Virus record (IMG/VR): IMGVR_UViG_3300000117_000088
Location: 1-36,764 of that record
From: a virus
DNA: 36,764 nt
Strand: one strand, 5' to 3'
The notes under the pieces were generated by a model. It had not been told where the DNA came from. It did not search any database and saw nothing but the letters and a program-made list of their open reading frames with translations. The translations under genes were made by a program, and so were the position numbers. Below are positions 30,012-36,764 of this stretch, piece by piece. Numbering within the stretch: position 1 is the first letter of the stretch; each line of letters begins with the position of its first letter.

Positions 30012-30953
30012 TCAAACAACATTAGCATCCATCAAAAATCTTACCTTGGCCCCAAGGCCATACCTAACTGCCGAAGTCCTATACTCCGAGAATTTTTCTC
30101 GGCCCAATGATGCTGGGTCTTCGCCCATAGGCATAGATATTAGATATAAACTGCCAACGTGATGAGTTAACTTACGAGCAAGCTCCAAAGCCTCTCTTTT
30201 CGCGTCTGGGTCCAGCGCAAGATACAACTTAGAAAGACCCAAAGACTGCAAGATACGCAACTGAGGCTCAGACAGTTGCTTCCCGTAAGTAGCTATACCA
30301 CTTCTCCCAGCAGCAATAGCAGACACGGGGCCTTCACACAAAGTGGCAACTCTACCACCCTCTCTTTTGAAACGCCCAAGATTGTAAATCTGACTCGACC
30401 TAGCACTTTGTGTCGCGGAGCAGTTCTTATAGCGTGGTAATCTACCGTCGTACGCTCTCCCGACCCAGTAACATAAATCCCCACCCTCGTCGTAATCAGG
30501 AAAAATTACTCGCCCTTCCCCAATGCCGACGTTGTAATACTCTATATCTTCCTTAGTCAAACCCCTATCAATCAAGTAATCCCAAGCAGACATACCTTCC
30601 CTAAGTAAAGAAAAGTCATCTGGGAGTTGGATAGGTTTAACTTCTAACTTTTCTGGCTCAGGCTCGTTTAATTTTTTCCGCTTACTCCGATACAAATCTA
30701 AGTAGGCTAAATTAATGCCGCCCTTTTCTTTTGGACGCCCTTTAAACCCGCACCGAAAACAATGATAGTATCCGAACTTTTTACTCTCTCTATCAACACA
30801 AACATGAAGCCTGTATTTTGTGTCGGGCGTAGGCTCCCCACGACTCACGCACTTAGAGCAATTGAGGGCAATGTTTTGCCCATTCGATAGCAACTGGCCT
30901 TCCCCGGCATCCAGTCCTAACTCGGACACCGGGGAGTAATCTAAAGTAGCCAC
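30012..30953 (-). CDS. DNA primase (zinc-binding and TOPRIM)
   Basis: A 313-residue protein starting at GTG. The N-terminus has a zinc-binding site of CHC2 type: Cys32/Cys35 (NCSKCVSRG), His50, and Cys65/Cys68 (YYHCFRCGFKG). A DnaG-like core follows, with SAWDYLIDRGLTKEDIEYYN and then a TOPRIM fold: RVATLCEGPVSAIAAG (about 200-215) and LYLALDPDAKREA (about 237-249). The acidic residues of both TOPRIM motifs are present. No helicase domain follows, so it works with the separate helicase encoded next door. It probably makes RNA primers for the phage replisome. Confidence 0.92.
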   Translation of the reverse strand: MATLDYSPVSELGLDAGEGQLLSNGQNIALNCSKCVSRGEPTPDTKYRLHVCVDRESKKFGYYHCFRCGFKGRPKEKGGINLAYLDLYRSKRKKLNEPEPEKLEVKPIQLPDDFSLLREGMSAWDYLIDRGLTKEDIEYYNVGIGEGRVIFPDYDEGGDLCYWVGRAYDGRLPRYKNCSATQSARSSQIYNLGRFKREGGRVATLCEGPVSAIAAGRSGIATYGKQLSEPQLRILQSLGLSKLYLALDPDAKREALELARKLTHHVGSLYLISMPMGEDPASLGREKFSEYRTSAVRYGLGAKVRFLMDANVV

Positions 30954-30961
30954 CTGAGAAC

Positions 30962-32323
30962 TCAGCTAGCTGCCTGTGCCAAGGAAACTGGCGAAACCCC
31001 TCCTGCATGCTCCTGTATAAGCATACGAGCAGATTGCATCGAACACTTAATCTCACCGCCCTTACCTGTACGTCTGCACTTAACGAGCTTCAATCGACAA
31101 ATCCCGTCTGTGTACTCTTCCATTGTCTGCGAAATGGCAACCACAACGTCAGCCTTACAAGCCTTCTTGTGAGAGTCGCTAATCATCTCCAGACCAGTAT
31201 GCTCTCCTTTGGATGCACTTCGGTTGGTCTGGGTGTCAGTCCAAACAGCGACCCCGAAATCATGAGCGAGGGCTTTCAACTCAGTATAAACAAGGCCCTT
31301 CTCCACATAGGACTCGCCCTCACGGCGAGCACTAGCCAAATCGTCGGCATTATCAATGCAAACAACTGAAGGTGCCTTCCCCTTTTTGTACATCTGGCGA
31401 GAAAGAAAAGAACGCAGGGCCGACACTGAAGTACCCGGACTGACATACTGCGAAACTAGGTCCGCATCGCCAACCTCTGCCATGACTCGTTGCATCTTCT
31501 CCTTGTAAGCAGCACCGACGCTGCGACTAGCAATCATTGCCGTAGGTACGCCGGAAAGCCTCGAAGCGTAGCGAACTGCTAGGTCCACGGTCTCAAGTTC
31601 ATTCACGGTGAAATGAACAACCGTGTTGCCTTGAAGAAAAGCAGCGGCTCCCATGTTGATAAGGAATGTAGACTTACCCGTACCGGTATAACCCAACACG
31701 ACGCCAACCTCCCTGCGAGCTAAACCACCACCCATAAATCCGTCTAGGCTTAGAATTCTGGTAGGGATCTTCTTCTCAGGATTATAAAGATCGTCCTCAT
31801 CAATCAGATCTTCGATATCCATAAGCTGATCTTTAATGTTCAACTCGTCGCCAGAAAACGAAGTGGTCTGTCGGCCACGATCAAACAACTCCCATATATT
31901 ATCAACTGGCTTGTCCTGCTCAAGGTAATCAGCGGCCTGAGTAACCATGGCCTCCATGGAGCGGGCGCGACCAAACTCAACCACCTTATCGGCAATCTGG
32001 TCAATGTCGCGCATGTCCATATCGTAAACCTCAGCAAGAAGGCGTAAGCATATATGCTGAAACTCTTCATTCTTTCCACGGGTCTCGTTTACCACCATTG
32101 ACTTCACGACTTCGCGAATGGGGACACGATAACTACTGCTCCCTGTATCGTAGTAATCCTTGACAAGTCTGACGATTAGGGCACAAGCCTCACTATCAAA
32201 ATAACGCCAGTCGATAGTATTCGCATACCTTGGGAGGAAGGTGGGGTCGTTTAAGATTAAGGCTACAATCTTCACCTGAAACGCATCGTCATAACTACCC
32301 ACTGTATAATAAGTCTTACTCAT
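30962..32323 (-). CDS. DnaB-like replicative helicase
   Basis: A 453-residue protein. The ATG at 32323 is chosen because GGAGG lies six bases upstream. An in-frame ATG seven codons earlier is unlikely. It overlaps the end of the UvsW-like gene by 8 bases. The N-terminal 150 residues are helical, as in DnaB N-terminal domains. The RecA-like core has MGGGLARREVGVVLGYTGTG with Walker A GYTGTGKST (about 211-219), HFTVNEL (about 237) and Walker B SVVCIDNADDL (about 319-329), then VAVWTDTQTNR. This plan matches replicative hexameric helicases. It pairs with the primase gene downstream. Confidence 0.92.
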   Translation of the reverse strand: MSKTYYTVGSYDDAFQVKIVALILNDPTFLPRYANTIDWRYFDSEACALIVRLVKDYYDTGSSSYRVPIREVVKSMVVNETRGKNEEFQHICLRLLAEVYDMDMRDIDQIADKVVEFGRARSMEAMVTQAADYLEQDKPVDNIWELFDRGRQTTSFSGDELNIKDQLMDIEDLIDEDDLYNPEKKIPTRILSLDGFMGGGLARREVGVVLGYTGTGKSTFLINMGAAAFLQGNTVVHFTVNELETVDLAVRYASRLSGVPTAMIASRSVGAAYKEKMQRVMAEVGDADLVSQYVSPGTSVSALRSFLSRQMYKKGKAPSVVCIDNADDLASARREGESYVEKGLVYTELKALAHDFGVAVWTDTQTNRSASKGEHTGLEMISDSHKKACKADVVVAISQTMEEYTDGICRLKLVKCRRTGKGGEIKCSMQSARMLIQEHAGGVSPVSLAQAAS

Positions 32324-33818
32324 CTCCACCCTCCAAATTTCCACAAATAGCCCGAACCACCTGATTCGGATCAGAATAGTCTAACGCTTTAAAGTCCCTC
32401 GCGTTGGAATAACGAGACAGAAAAAACTTTCTTCTCGTAGCTGCTTGGTTTTTTAAAACAAATGAACCCTTATCGTTAAAATCTATAATATCGACTGTGT
32501 TCTCACCGGGCTTTGACCGCAACACTCGGCCAGAGCGTTGGATCACACGTCGATACGCCCTGCCAGCACCTGCAAGAATAAGAACATTCGCATCGGGAAA
32601 ATCCGCGTCTTCGTCTACTGCCGGGGAGCCAATAAGAACGTACCCATCCTCGGCCTCTTCAAGTTGGTCTCGAAGTTCATTGATCGGAGTCTTCCTCGCG
32701 CCTATCTCGCGGCCATTATCGAAAGTAATTAGTTTAGAGCCGCCGTGGTACATCAAGACAGGAAAAAACTCCTGAGAGATTGCTTTCCCCAACAACTTCC
32801 CGTGAGATATTTCCGTGACCAATATAATCACTTTTCGACCACGCTTTACGAGTCCAACGGCAAGGTCGCGAATCATATCATTTCTTGGGGCGTTCTGGTT
32901 GATCCCCTTCTTTTTTACAACCATCCAGTCTCGTTCGGCTCCGATACCCTCAGAGCGAGCCTCAAGGAAATGGACTCTGGGCGTAGCCATATGCCCTAAA
33001 TCCATCAGGACTGAGTCTGAAAGCTCAACCACTGGGTCGCCCGTCATGCCAATTATAGTATAGTCGGCACGAGTCTTAGGCTTGTCGGTGCTAAACGGGG
33101 TCGCGGAAAGACCAAGCCGATATGGAGCGTCAGTCCCAACGCCGGTACCCACCCACATAGGCGCACCTAGATGCTGAACTTCCATCCACTGAACGGCAAC
33201 GGCATCTTTCAACCATTCCGAAAAATGGGACTTCTTCTGCTGACCAATCTTATGAAGAGAGTTAACAACAGCAAGTAAGTGAAAAGCATCTAGGTCTTTC
33301 TTGCCATCACCAAGACGGCCTACATCTTTCAATCCGTACTCAGTCCACCGACTCCACATTTGATGAAGTGAGTTAACGCCCGGTACGACCATTAAGGTCT
33401 TCTTCCCCTCGTTCAACTCAATCCACTTAGCAACTGCGGCTGAGATGATCGTCTTACCAGAACCCGTAGGCGATATTACGAGACCCCTCTTACGGTACAG
33501 TGCCTTGGTAGCAATTGCTTGCTGGTAATCCCTCAGCGTAGCCCCATTTAACAAGCCAGAATCTACATTTACTTCTTCTATATCGTTCAAAGGAGGCTCA
33601 TTAACAATCTCATAATCCATCGAGATTGAATCTAACTGCCTCGTAACCATAGGAATAAGACCAGAAAGCATCTTACTGCCACGCTCAAGAAGACTAAGCC
33701 CTTCTACATAAAAGGATTCCTCCAACTCAGAAAAAGTTAGAAAAGTCCTCACATAAGCAATCTCGCTAGGAGGGCCTTCTAATTTTGTGTAGAGAGGCTC
33801 ATAATGAAAAGTCAACAT
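32316..33818 (-). CDS. UvsW-like superfamily 2 helicase
   Basis: A 500-residue protein. About 90 N-terminal residues precede TLRDYQQAIATKAL (Q-motif region), Walker A VISPTGSGKTIIS (about 114-126), the LAVVNSLHKIG motif, a Walker B-like WMEVQHLGAPMW, motif III GLSATP and motif VI QRSGRVLRS. The normal DEAH/DECH box reads MEVQH here: the Asp is Met and the Glu is kept. This is a notable change for a helicase. The fold and order match phage UvsW proteins, which unwind branched DNA and R-loops. The gene overlaps the sigma-like gene by 7 bases. Confidence 0.9.
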   Translation of the reverse strand: MLTFHYEPLYTKLEGPPSEIAYVRTFLTFSELEESFYVEGLSLLERGSKMLSGLIPMVTRQLDSISMDYEIVNEPPLNDIEEVNVDSGLLNGATLRDYQQAIATKALYRKRGLVISPTGSGKTIISAAVAKWIELNEGKKTLMVVPGVNSLHQMWSRWTEYGLKDVGRLGDGKKDLDAFHLLAVVNSLHKIGQQKKSHFSEWLKDAVAVQWMEVQHLGAPMWVGTGVGTDAPYRLGLSATPFSTDKPKTRADYTIIGMTGDPVVELSDSVLMDLGHMATPRVHFLEARSEGIGAERDWMVVKKKGINQNAPRNDMIRDLAVGLVKRGRKVIILVTEISHGKLLGKAISQEFFPVLMYHGGSKLITFDNGREIGARKTPINELRDQLEEAEDGYVLIGSPAVDEDADFPDANVLILAGAGRAYRRVIQRSGRVLRSKPGENTVDIIDFNDKGSFVLKNQAATRRKFFLSRYSNARDFKALDYSDPNQVVRAICGNLEGGDE

Positions 33819-34348
33819 CCAAGAGCTTCCTTCAACTTGGACTTTAAGATGCTTCTTTTCCGCTGAAAAGTGGACCTTCCCAAGCCAAGGAGGTCAGCAC
33901 AACTTTCATCAGAGGTAGACTTCTGGAAGTTGGCATAATTCCCAGTAAGCACTTCCATGTGTGGGGATAACCCCAAATCATCTACAGTACTGATAAATCT
34001 ATTAATATCTAAAGAGTATTCGTGAAGACCAGTGTTCGCAGTAGATGAAGGGAGCACGGAGTCAAAATCAAAGCCAATGAGCAATTCCTCTGAAGGGATC
34101 TTCTTCACTCTTCCAAGTTTCCTTGGAACTGCGACACTGAGGTAAGCCAGAAGTCTATCCTCGTCTTGTGAACCCTCAAATTTCTCGCATATCTTCCATA
34201 CTTGCTCCCAAGCAATCTGGGAATTATCCTCAACATCCAAGCCATTTCTCTGCTTACCTAAAATCGCCGTCCTTCTTATAAGTCCCTGAATCTTCTTCGA
34301 TTTATAAGCGTTCTGAAATATCTCTCCAACAACCCCTCTACCTTCCAC
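33812..34348 (-). CDS. Sigma-70-like factor (ECF type), probable
   Basis: A 178-residue protein from the GTG at 34348. The GTG three bases upstream is equally possible; AAGGAG lies 5-8 bases before them. The part VEDNSQIAWEQVWKICEKFE (about 39-58) with DRLLAYLSVAVPRKLGRV resembles ECF sigma region 2. The end, CADLLGLGRSTFQRKRSILK and SKLKEAL, resembles region 4 with its helix-turn-helix. The middle linker is short. It is the first gene after the promoter at 34409-34437, at the head of the long leftward replication block, so it may steer transcription of phage middle or late genes. Similarity is moderate. Confidence 0.65.
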   Translation of the reverse strand: MEGRGVVGEIFQNAYKSKKIQGLIRRTAILGKQRNGLDVEDNSQIAWEQVWKICEKFEGSQDEDRLLAYLSVAVPRKLGRVKKIPSEELLIGFDFDSVLPSSTANTGLHEYSLDINRFISTVDDLGLSPHMEVLTGNYANFQKSTSDESCADLLGLGRSTFQRKRSILKSKLKEALGC

Positions 34349-34408
34349 CACGAAAACTCCTTCTGCCACAAAGGCTTTTCCTCAATCAGCACCCCAGAGG
34401 AAGGGGGT

Positions 34409-34437
34409 AAGATCGCAGATGCCTATTCAGGTGTCAA
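34409..34437 (-). promoter_or_regulatory. Promoter candidate for the leftward replication block
   Basis: A perfect -35 TTGACA (34432-34437) on the minus strand is followed by 17 bases and GATCTT (34409-34414). The -10 is weak, but it is preceded by TGC, an extended -10 form that can compensate. Transcription would begin around 34402, about 54 bases before the GTG start of the sigma-like gene. Confidence 0.55.
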
Positions 34438-34586
34438 CAGCGATCTCCCTTTTATTCTAAAACAGATGTAAATACTGTGAAAAAAAGAAAGAGCGGAGTT
34501 TTTTTCTCTACCCGACTAAATGGCCCTACTAAGTAGGGAGGGGGAGAAGAGGCAATTTTGCTCTGTAAAAATGAAATTTAAACGAA
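34438..34586. other. Non-coding control region, purine-rich
   Basis: This gap between the HTH gene and the promoter holds no reading frame. It contains a 6-bp hairpin (CCCTAC/GTAGGG, loop TAA, at 34524-34538), a purine-rich run GGGAGGGGGAGAAGAGG after it, and an A7/T7 arm pair around 34481-34507. The A/T arms could act as a weak terminator for the HTH gene upstream on the minus strand, but the stem has no GC-rich base, so this is not certain. Confidence 0.4.
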
Positions 34587-35045
34587 TTATTTTAACCAGA
34601 ACACTAGTTCGCGTATGTCGAACTTACGTGTTTTTACCATAGTGTAAATAGCTTTTCTTGTTGCTTGTGGGTCTAAGCCTATGATTTCACACACTTCTTT
34701 GAAGCTAAAGGTAGGCTCGGAAACACAATCTCCATTTATCCAAGCTTGAGCCGCTAATTTATTTGCTGTAGCGCCTCCACTTTCGGCTCCTTTTTTGTTT
34801 CTATTTCTAGGAGTTCTTTGGAGGCACCATATAGCGTCCCCTAGTGCGGCGATTCTAAGGCGCACTTCTGGAGTGAACCGACTCAACCCCGCACCTATCT
34901 CAACGATGAAGTTTGAATATGCGTCAACGTCGTACTCACCAAGGGCATCTAAACTCGACTCCCACTCAGTAGCCGTAAATGAGTCTTCTAGTAAAATTTC
35001 TGTTTTTACGTTTTCACCAGAAATTGAATTACGCCGCTTTCCCAT
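34587..35045 (-). CDS. Phage HTH regulator-like protein (FSFKEVCE type)
   Basis: A 152-residue protein starting at ATG. It ends with AQAWINGDCVSEPTFSFKEV and then CEIIGLDPQATRKAIYTMVK. The pattern W-I-x-S/G ... F-S-F-x-x-V/I-C-x-x-L/I-G-L-D-P-x-x-x-R recurs in small phage and mobile-element proteins with a helix-turn-helix, thought to act in regulation. The middle part (GLSRFTPEVRLRIAALGDAI) is helical. It is divergent from the two plus-strand genes, with a 16-bp palindrome in the intervening gap, which fits a regulator and its operator. Confidence 0.7.
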   Translation of the reverse strand: MGKRRNSISGENVKTEILLEDSFTATEWESSLDALGEYDVDAYSNFIVEIGAGLSRFTPEVRLRIAALGDAIWCLQRTPRNRNKKGAESGGATANKLAAQAWINGDCVSEPTFSFKEVCEIIGLDPQATRKAIYTMVKTRKFDIRELVFWLK

Positions 35046-35077
35046 CCGTTGATAAAAACCTTGACCACATATTAAAA

Positions 35078-35093
35078 CCTTAATTAATTAAGG
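35078..35093. promoter_or_regulatory. 16-bp perfect palindrome in a divergent promoter region
   Basis: CCTTAATTAATTAAGG is a perfect palindrome in the 176-base gap between the divergent genes starting at 35045 (minus) and 35222 (plus). A symmetric site at this place suits a dimeric repressor. The HTH protein encoded next door is the natural candidate, but binding is not shown. The surrounding sequence is AT-rich. Confidence 0.55.
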
Positions 35094-35221
35094 CGTCAGT
35101 ATTTTGACGGTCGAATTAGTTTAATTCCAAAGAGATTAATAAAGGTAACTTTAGGAATTAGAATTTTACTATTTTCACAGCTAAGGGTTTATGGTAAAGA
35201 CACTCCAAGGAGGACTTAACT

Positions 35222-35446
35222 GTGCGCTTAAAAGTTTTGTTTTGCCAAACTGTGAATCTTGGTAAGTTTGAGTCAGTACGCCCCGGCGTGGAACTGGAAG
35301 ATGAGGCTGAGGAGGGCGAGGATCTACACGCACTTCACCAACGCATACGTGCAGCTGGAGAACTACTCTTTGAAAAAGAATTGAACGCTCAAATAGCTTT
35401 CGCTTTAGAACGAAGAGATAAAAGTACTTTAGTAGAAGAAAGCTAA
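35222..35446 (+). CDS. Small conserved phage protein (VNLGKFE type)
   Basis: A 74-residue protein starting at GTG with AAGGAGG eight bases upstream. It begins MRLKVLFCQTVNLGKFESVR, a beta-strand pair with an LGxFE turn found in small uncharacterised phage proteins, then an acidic linker (ELEDEAEEGED) and a helix (LHQRIRAAGELLFEKELNAQ). The function is unknown. The strong ribosome site and its place in a two-gene plus-strand group support it. Confidence 0.7.
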   Translation: MRLKVLFCQTVNLGKFESVRPGVELEDEAEEGEDLHALHQRIRAAGELLFEKELNAQIAFALERRDKSTLVEES

Positions 35447-35464
35447 ACCAAAGAAATAATTAGA

Positions 35465-36121
35465 ATGACGACAGCAGAACAAAGACTAACACAAAGACGG
35501 CCCAAACCGAAACGGACTGTGCAGGAGCGTTTTATCAATAAGATACAAACGGACCCAAATAGTGGCTGTTGGGTTTGGAATGGCGCAAAGGTAGGAGACA
35601 CAGGTTACGGCCAATGTGCCGACGCTCTAGGGCGACCAAGGGCCGCTCATAGGGTCGGATGGGAGCTTTTCCGAGGCAATATACCGAAAGGTGCCTTTAT
35701 TAAGCACCATGACCCTGACAGGTGCCCCAAGAACTGTGTTAACCCTCACCACCTGTATATCGAGCGTGGTAAAAAGAAGATTAAAGCTGATCGCGTTAAT
35801 ACTTACCCTTCAGCGGTCTTAAGTAAGCAGCAAGTGGGAGAGATTCGCGAACGTTATAAGCCAAGGGCTGAAAGAACGAGAATCAAAGACTTGGCCGAAG
35901 AGTTTAACGTATCGATTGTTACTGTAAGGAGCATCCTTACGGGCAAAAGTAACGGTGGTAAAAAGCTTACAAAGTCAGATGTAGTCAGCATTAGGGAAAA
36001 ATACGAGCCGGAAGAGAAAAACGCCGCCTCTCGTTTAGCCCAAGAGTACGGCGTCAGCCTTAATACTATTTTGTCAGTAGCTGCGGGTAGAAGCTGGAAA
36101 GACAATAACGAGGCTGCTTGA
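35465..36121 (+). CDS. HNH homing-type endonuclease with two HTH repeats
   Basis: A 218-residue protein. The nuclease part has CWVWNGAKVGDTGYGQCADA, AHRVGWELFRGNIPKGAFIK with HHDPDRCPKNCVNPHHL, the HNH_3 plan with the conserved His pair and the C-x4-C/CVNPxHL ending. Two repeats follow, about residues 118-163 and 166-208: LSKQQVGEIRERYKPRAERT and LTKSDVVSIREKYEPEEKNA, each ending in a helix-turn-helix like those of homing-endonuclease DNA-binding modules. Such enzymes are usually mobile. It stands alone and is divergent from the repeat protein on its right. Confidence 0.88.
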   Translation: MTTAEQRLTQRRPKPKRTVQERFINKIQTDPNSGCWVWNGAKVGDTGYGQCADALGRPRAAHRVGWELFRGNIPKGAFIKHHDPDRCPKNCVNPHHLYIERGKKKIKADRVNTYPSAVLSKQQVGEIRERYKPRAERTRIKDLAEEFNVSIVTVRSILTGKSNGGKKLTKSDVVSIREKYEPEEKNAASRLAQEYGVSLNTILSVAAGRSWKDNNEAA

Positions 36122-36122
36122 A

Positions 36123-36764
36123 CTATAACAAACCTCTCCTTTCTAGGTTTTCTCTTGCGACTGATCTTACGCCATATAGATTGCTTTCATCAGTACTCAA
36201 AGCATGTAGGGTCTTATGATGAGTACTTGTGTTAAATGCTACAGCCAATTTAACATCAGGGTCAGTACTCATAGCATGTAGGGTCTTATGATGAGTTCTT
36301 GTGTTATCTGCTACATGAAATTTAACATCAGGATCATTACGCATATCATGTAGGGTATCAGGATGAGTATTTGTGTTCCTTGCTACACGAATTTTAAGAT
36401 CAGGGTCAGTACGCATAGCATGTAGGGTCTTATGATGAGTTCTTGTGTTCTGTGCTACATACCATTTAACATCAGGATCATTACGCATAGCATGTAGGGT
36501 CTTATGATGAGTACTTGTGTTTTCTGCTACACTCCTTTTAACAACAGGATCATTACGCATAGCATGTAAGGTATCAGGATGAGTACTTGTGTTATTTGCT
36601 ACAGCCCTTTTAACATAACGGTTAGGATCAGTACTCAAAGCATGTAGAGTTTTATGATGAGTACTTGTGTTAAATGCTACAGCCAATTTAACATCAGGGT
36701 CAGTACTCATAGCATGTAGGGTCTTATGATGAGTACTTGTGTTTTCTGCTACACTCCTTTTAAC
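36123..36764 (-). CDS. Repeat protein of 24-residue units (LRV-like), N-terminus beyond the window
   Basis: The frame is open to the right edge, so the gene begins outside the window and the in-frame ATG at 36708-36710 is internal. The protein is made of units like STDPDVKLAVAFNTSTHHKT plus LHAM, about 24 residues each, repeated about eight times, with one unit 26 long. The plan (D-P-x-V-K-x-x-V-A-x-N-T-x-T-H-x-x-T-L) matches variant leucine-rich repeats (LRV), which form curved helical solenoids and bind proteins or nucleic acid. It ends with the degenerate GVRSVARENLERRGLL. The units are very similar in DNA, so expansion was recent. Confidence 0.8.
   Translation of the reverse strand, partial: VKRSVAENTSTHHKTLHAMSTDPDVKLAVAFNTSTHHKTLHALSTDPNRYVKRAVANNTSTHPDTLHAMRNDPVVKRSVAENTSTHHKTLHAMRNDPDVKWYVAQNTRTHHKTLHAMRTDPDLKIRVARNTNTHPDTLHDMRNDPDVKFHVADNTRTHHKTLHAMSTDPDVKLAVAFNTSTHHKTLHALSTDESNLYGVRSVARENLERRGLL
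36193..36764 (-). repeat. Tandem repeat, 72-bp units
   Basis: The core word CATGTA (plus strand) recurs at 36203, 36275, 36347, 36419, 36491, 36563, 36641 and 36713. Six intervals are 72 bases and one is 78, the two extra codons giving the NRY insertion in the protein. Two unit types alternate irregularly (HHKTL and HPDTL). The blocks near 36193-36276 and 36629-36714 are almost identical over about 85 bases, and those near 36480-36542 and 36713-36764 are also nearly identical, which points to recent unequal recombination or conversion. Confidence 0.9.

Noticed and set aside
35100-35221. Plus-strand promoter upstream of 35222
   Set aside because: AT-rich and plausible, but no hexamer pair with proper spacing stands out, so none is claimed.
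36193-36764. CRISPR array
   Set aside because: Units are 72 bases in step with codons, with no constant repeat and unique spacer pattern. They encode a protein solenoid.

Overview
The window is part of the genome of a large tailed double-stranded DNA phage (or a prophage of that kind). It carries a terminase large subunit, a portal protein, a head-morphogenesis protein, and a near-complete phage replication and recombination set: a primase, a DnaB-type helicase, a family A DNA polymerase fused to uracil-DNA glycosylase, a 5'-3' exonuclease, a gp32-like single-strand binding protein, a RecA/UvsX-type recombinase, an SbcD-like nuclease and a UvsW-like helicase. Genes are tightly packed, often with ATGA or GTGA overlaps, and GTG and TTG starts are common. 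Base composition looks moderate. A probable lipoprotein and a probable secreted protease hint at a Gram-negative host, but the host cannot be named from this sequence.

Layout, left to right. At 1-6.6 kb on the minus strand there is a partial unidentified gene, two tRNA genes (Ile2-like CAU and Arg CCU), a small membrane protein, a DUF3150-like protein, several small proteins, an AAA+ ATPase whose Walker B-like motif lies before its Walker A motif, and an arginase-fold protein. Good sigma70-like promoters sit at 2630-2658 and 6614-6642. At 6.7-7.6 kb four small plus-strand genes follow, the first holding only the N-terminal part of a GHKL-type ATPase fold. At 7.6-8.6 kb is a secreted trypsin-like serine protease, unusual cargo for a phage.

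At 8.7-17.6 kb (minus) is the packaging and head region: a PRTase-fold protein, a tubulin/FtsZ-like GTPase, a MuF-like head protein, the portal, an HU-like DNA-binding protein, the terminase large subunit, a possible small-terminase or Mor-like HTH protein, and a possible sigma-like protein. At 17.6-34.3 kb (minus) is the DNA metabolism region. Here a Rad50/SbcC-type ATPase is split into two genes, with the SbcD-like nuclease, a short coiled-coil protein and a small HTH protein encoded between the halves. The region then runs through RecA, exonuclease, SSB, a lipoprotein, UDG-polymerase, primase, helicase, UvsW-like helicase and a sigma-like factor. A promoter candidate (34409-34437) sits just upstream of the sigma-like gene and could drive the whole leftward block.

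At 34.4-36.8 kb there is a control region with a 16-bp palindrome between divergent genes, an HTH protein, a small conserved protein, an HNH endonuclease with two HTH repeats, and a repeat protein built of 24-residue units that runs off the right edge.

The most unusual points are the permuted AAA+ ATPase, the split SbcC with its inserted genes, the tubulin-like protein next to the portal, the zinc ribbon inside the UDG-polymerase, and the secreted S1 protease. All assignments come from reading motifs by eye. No database search was run.
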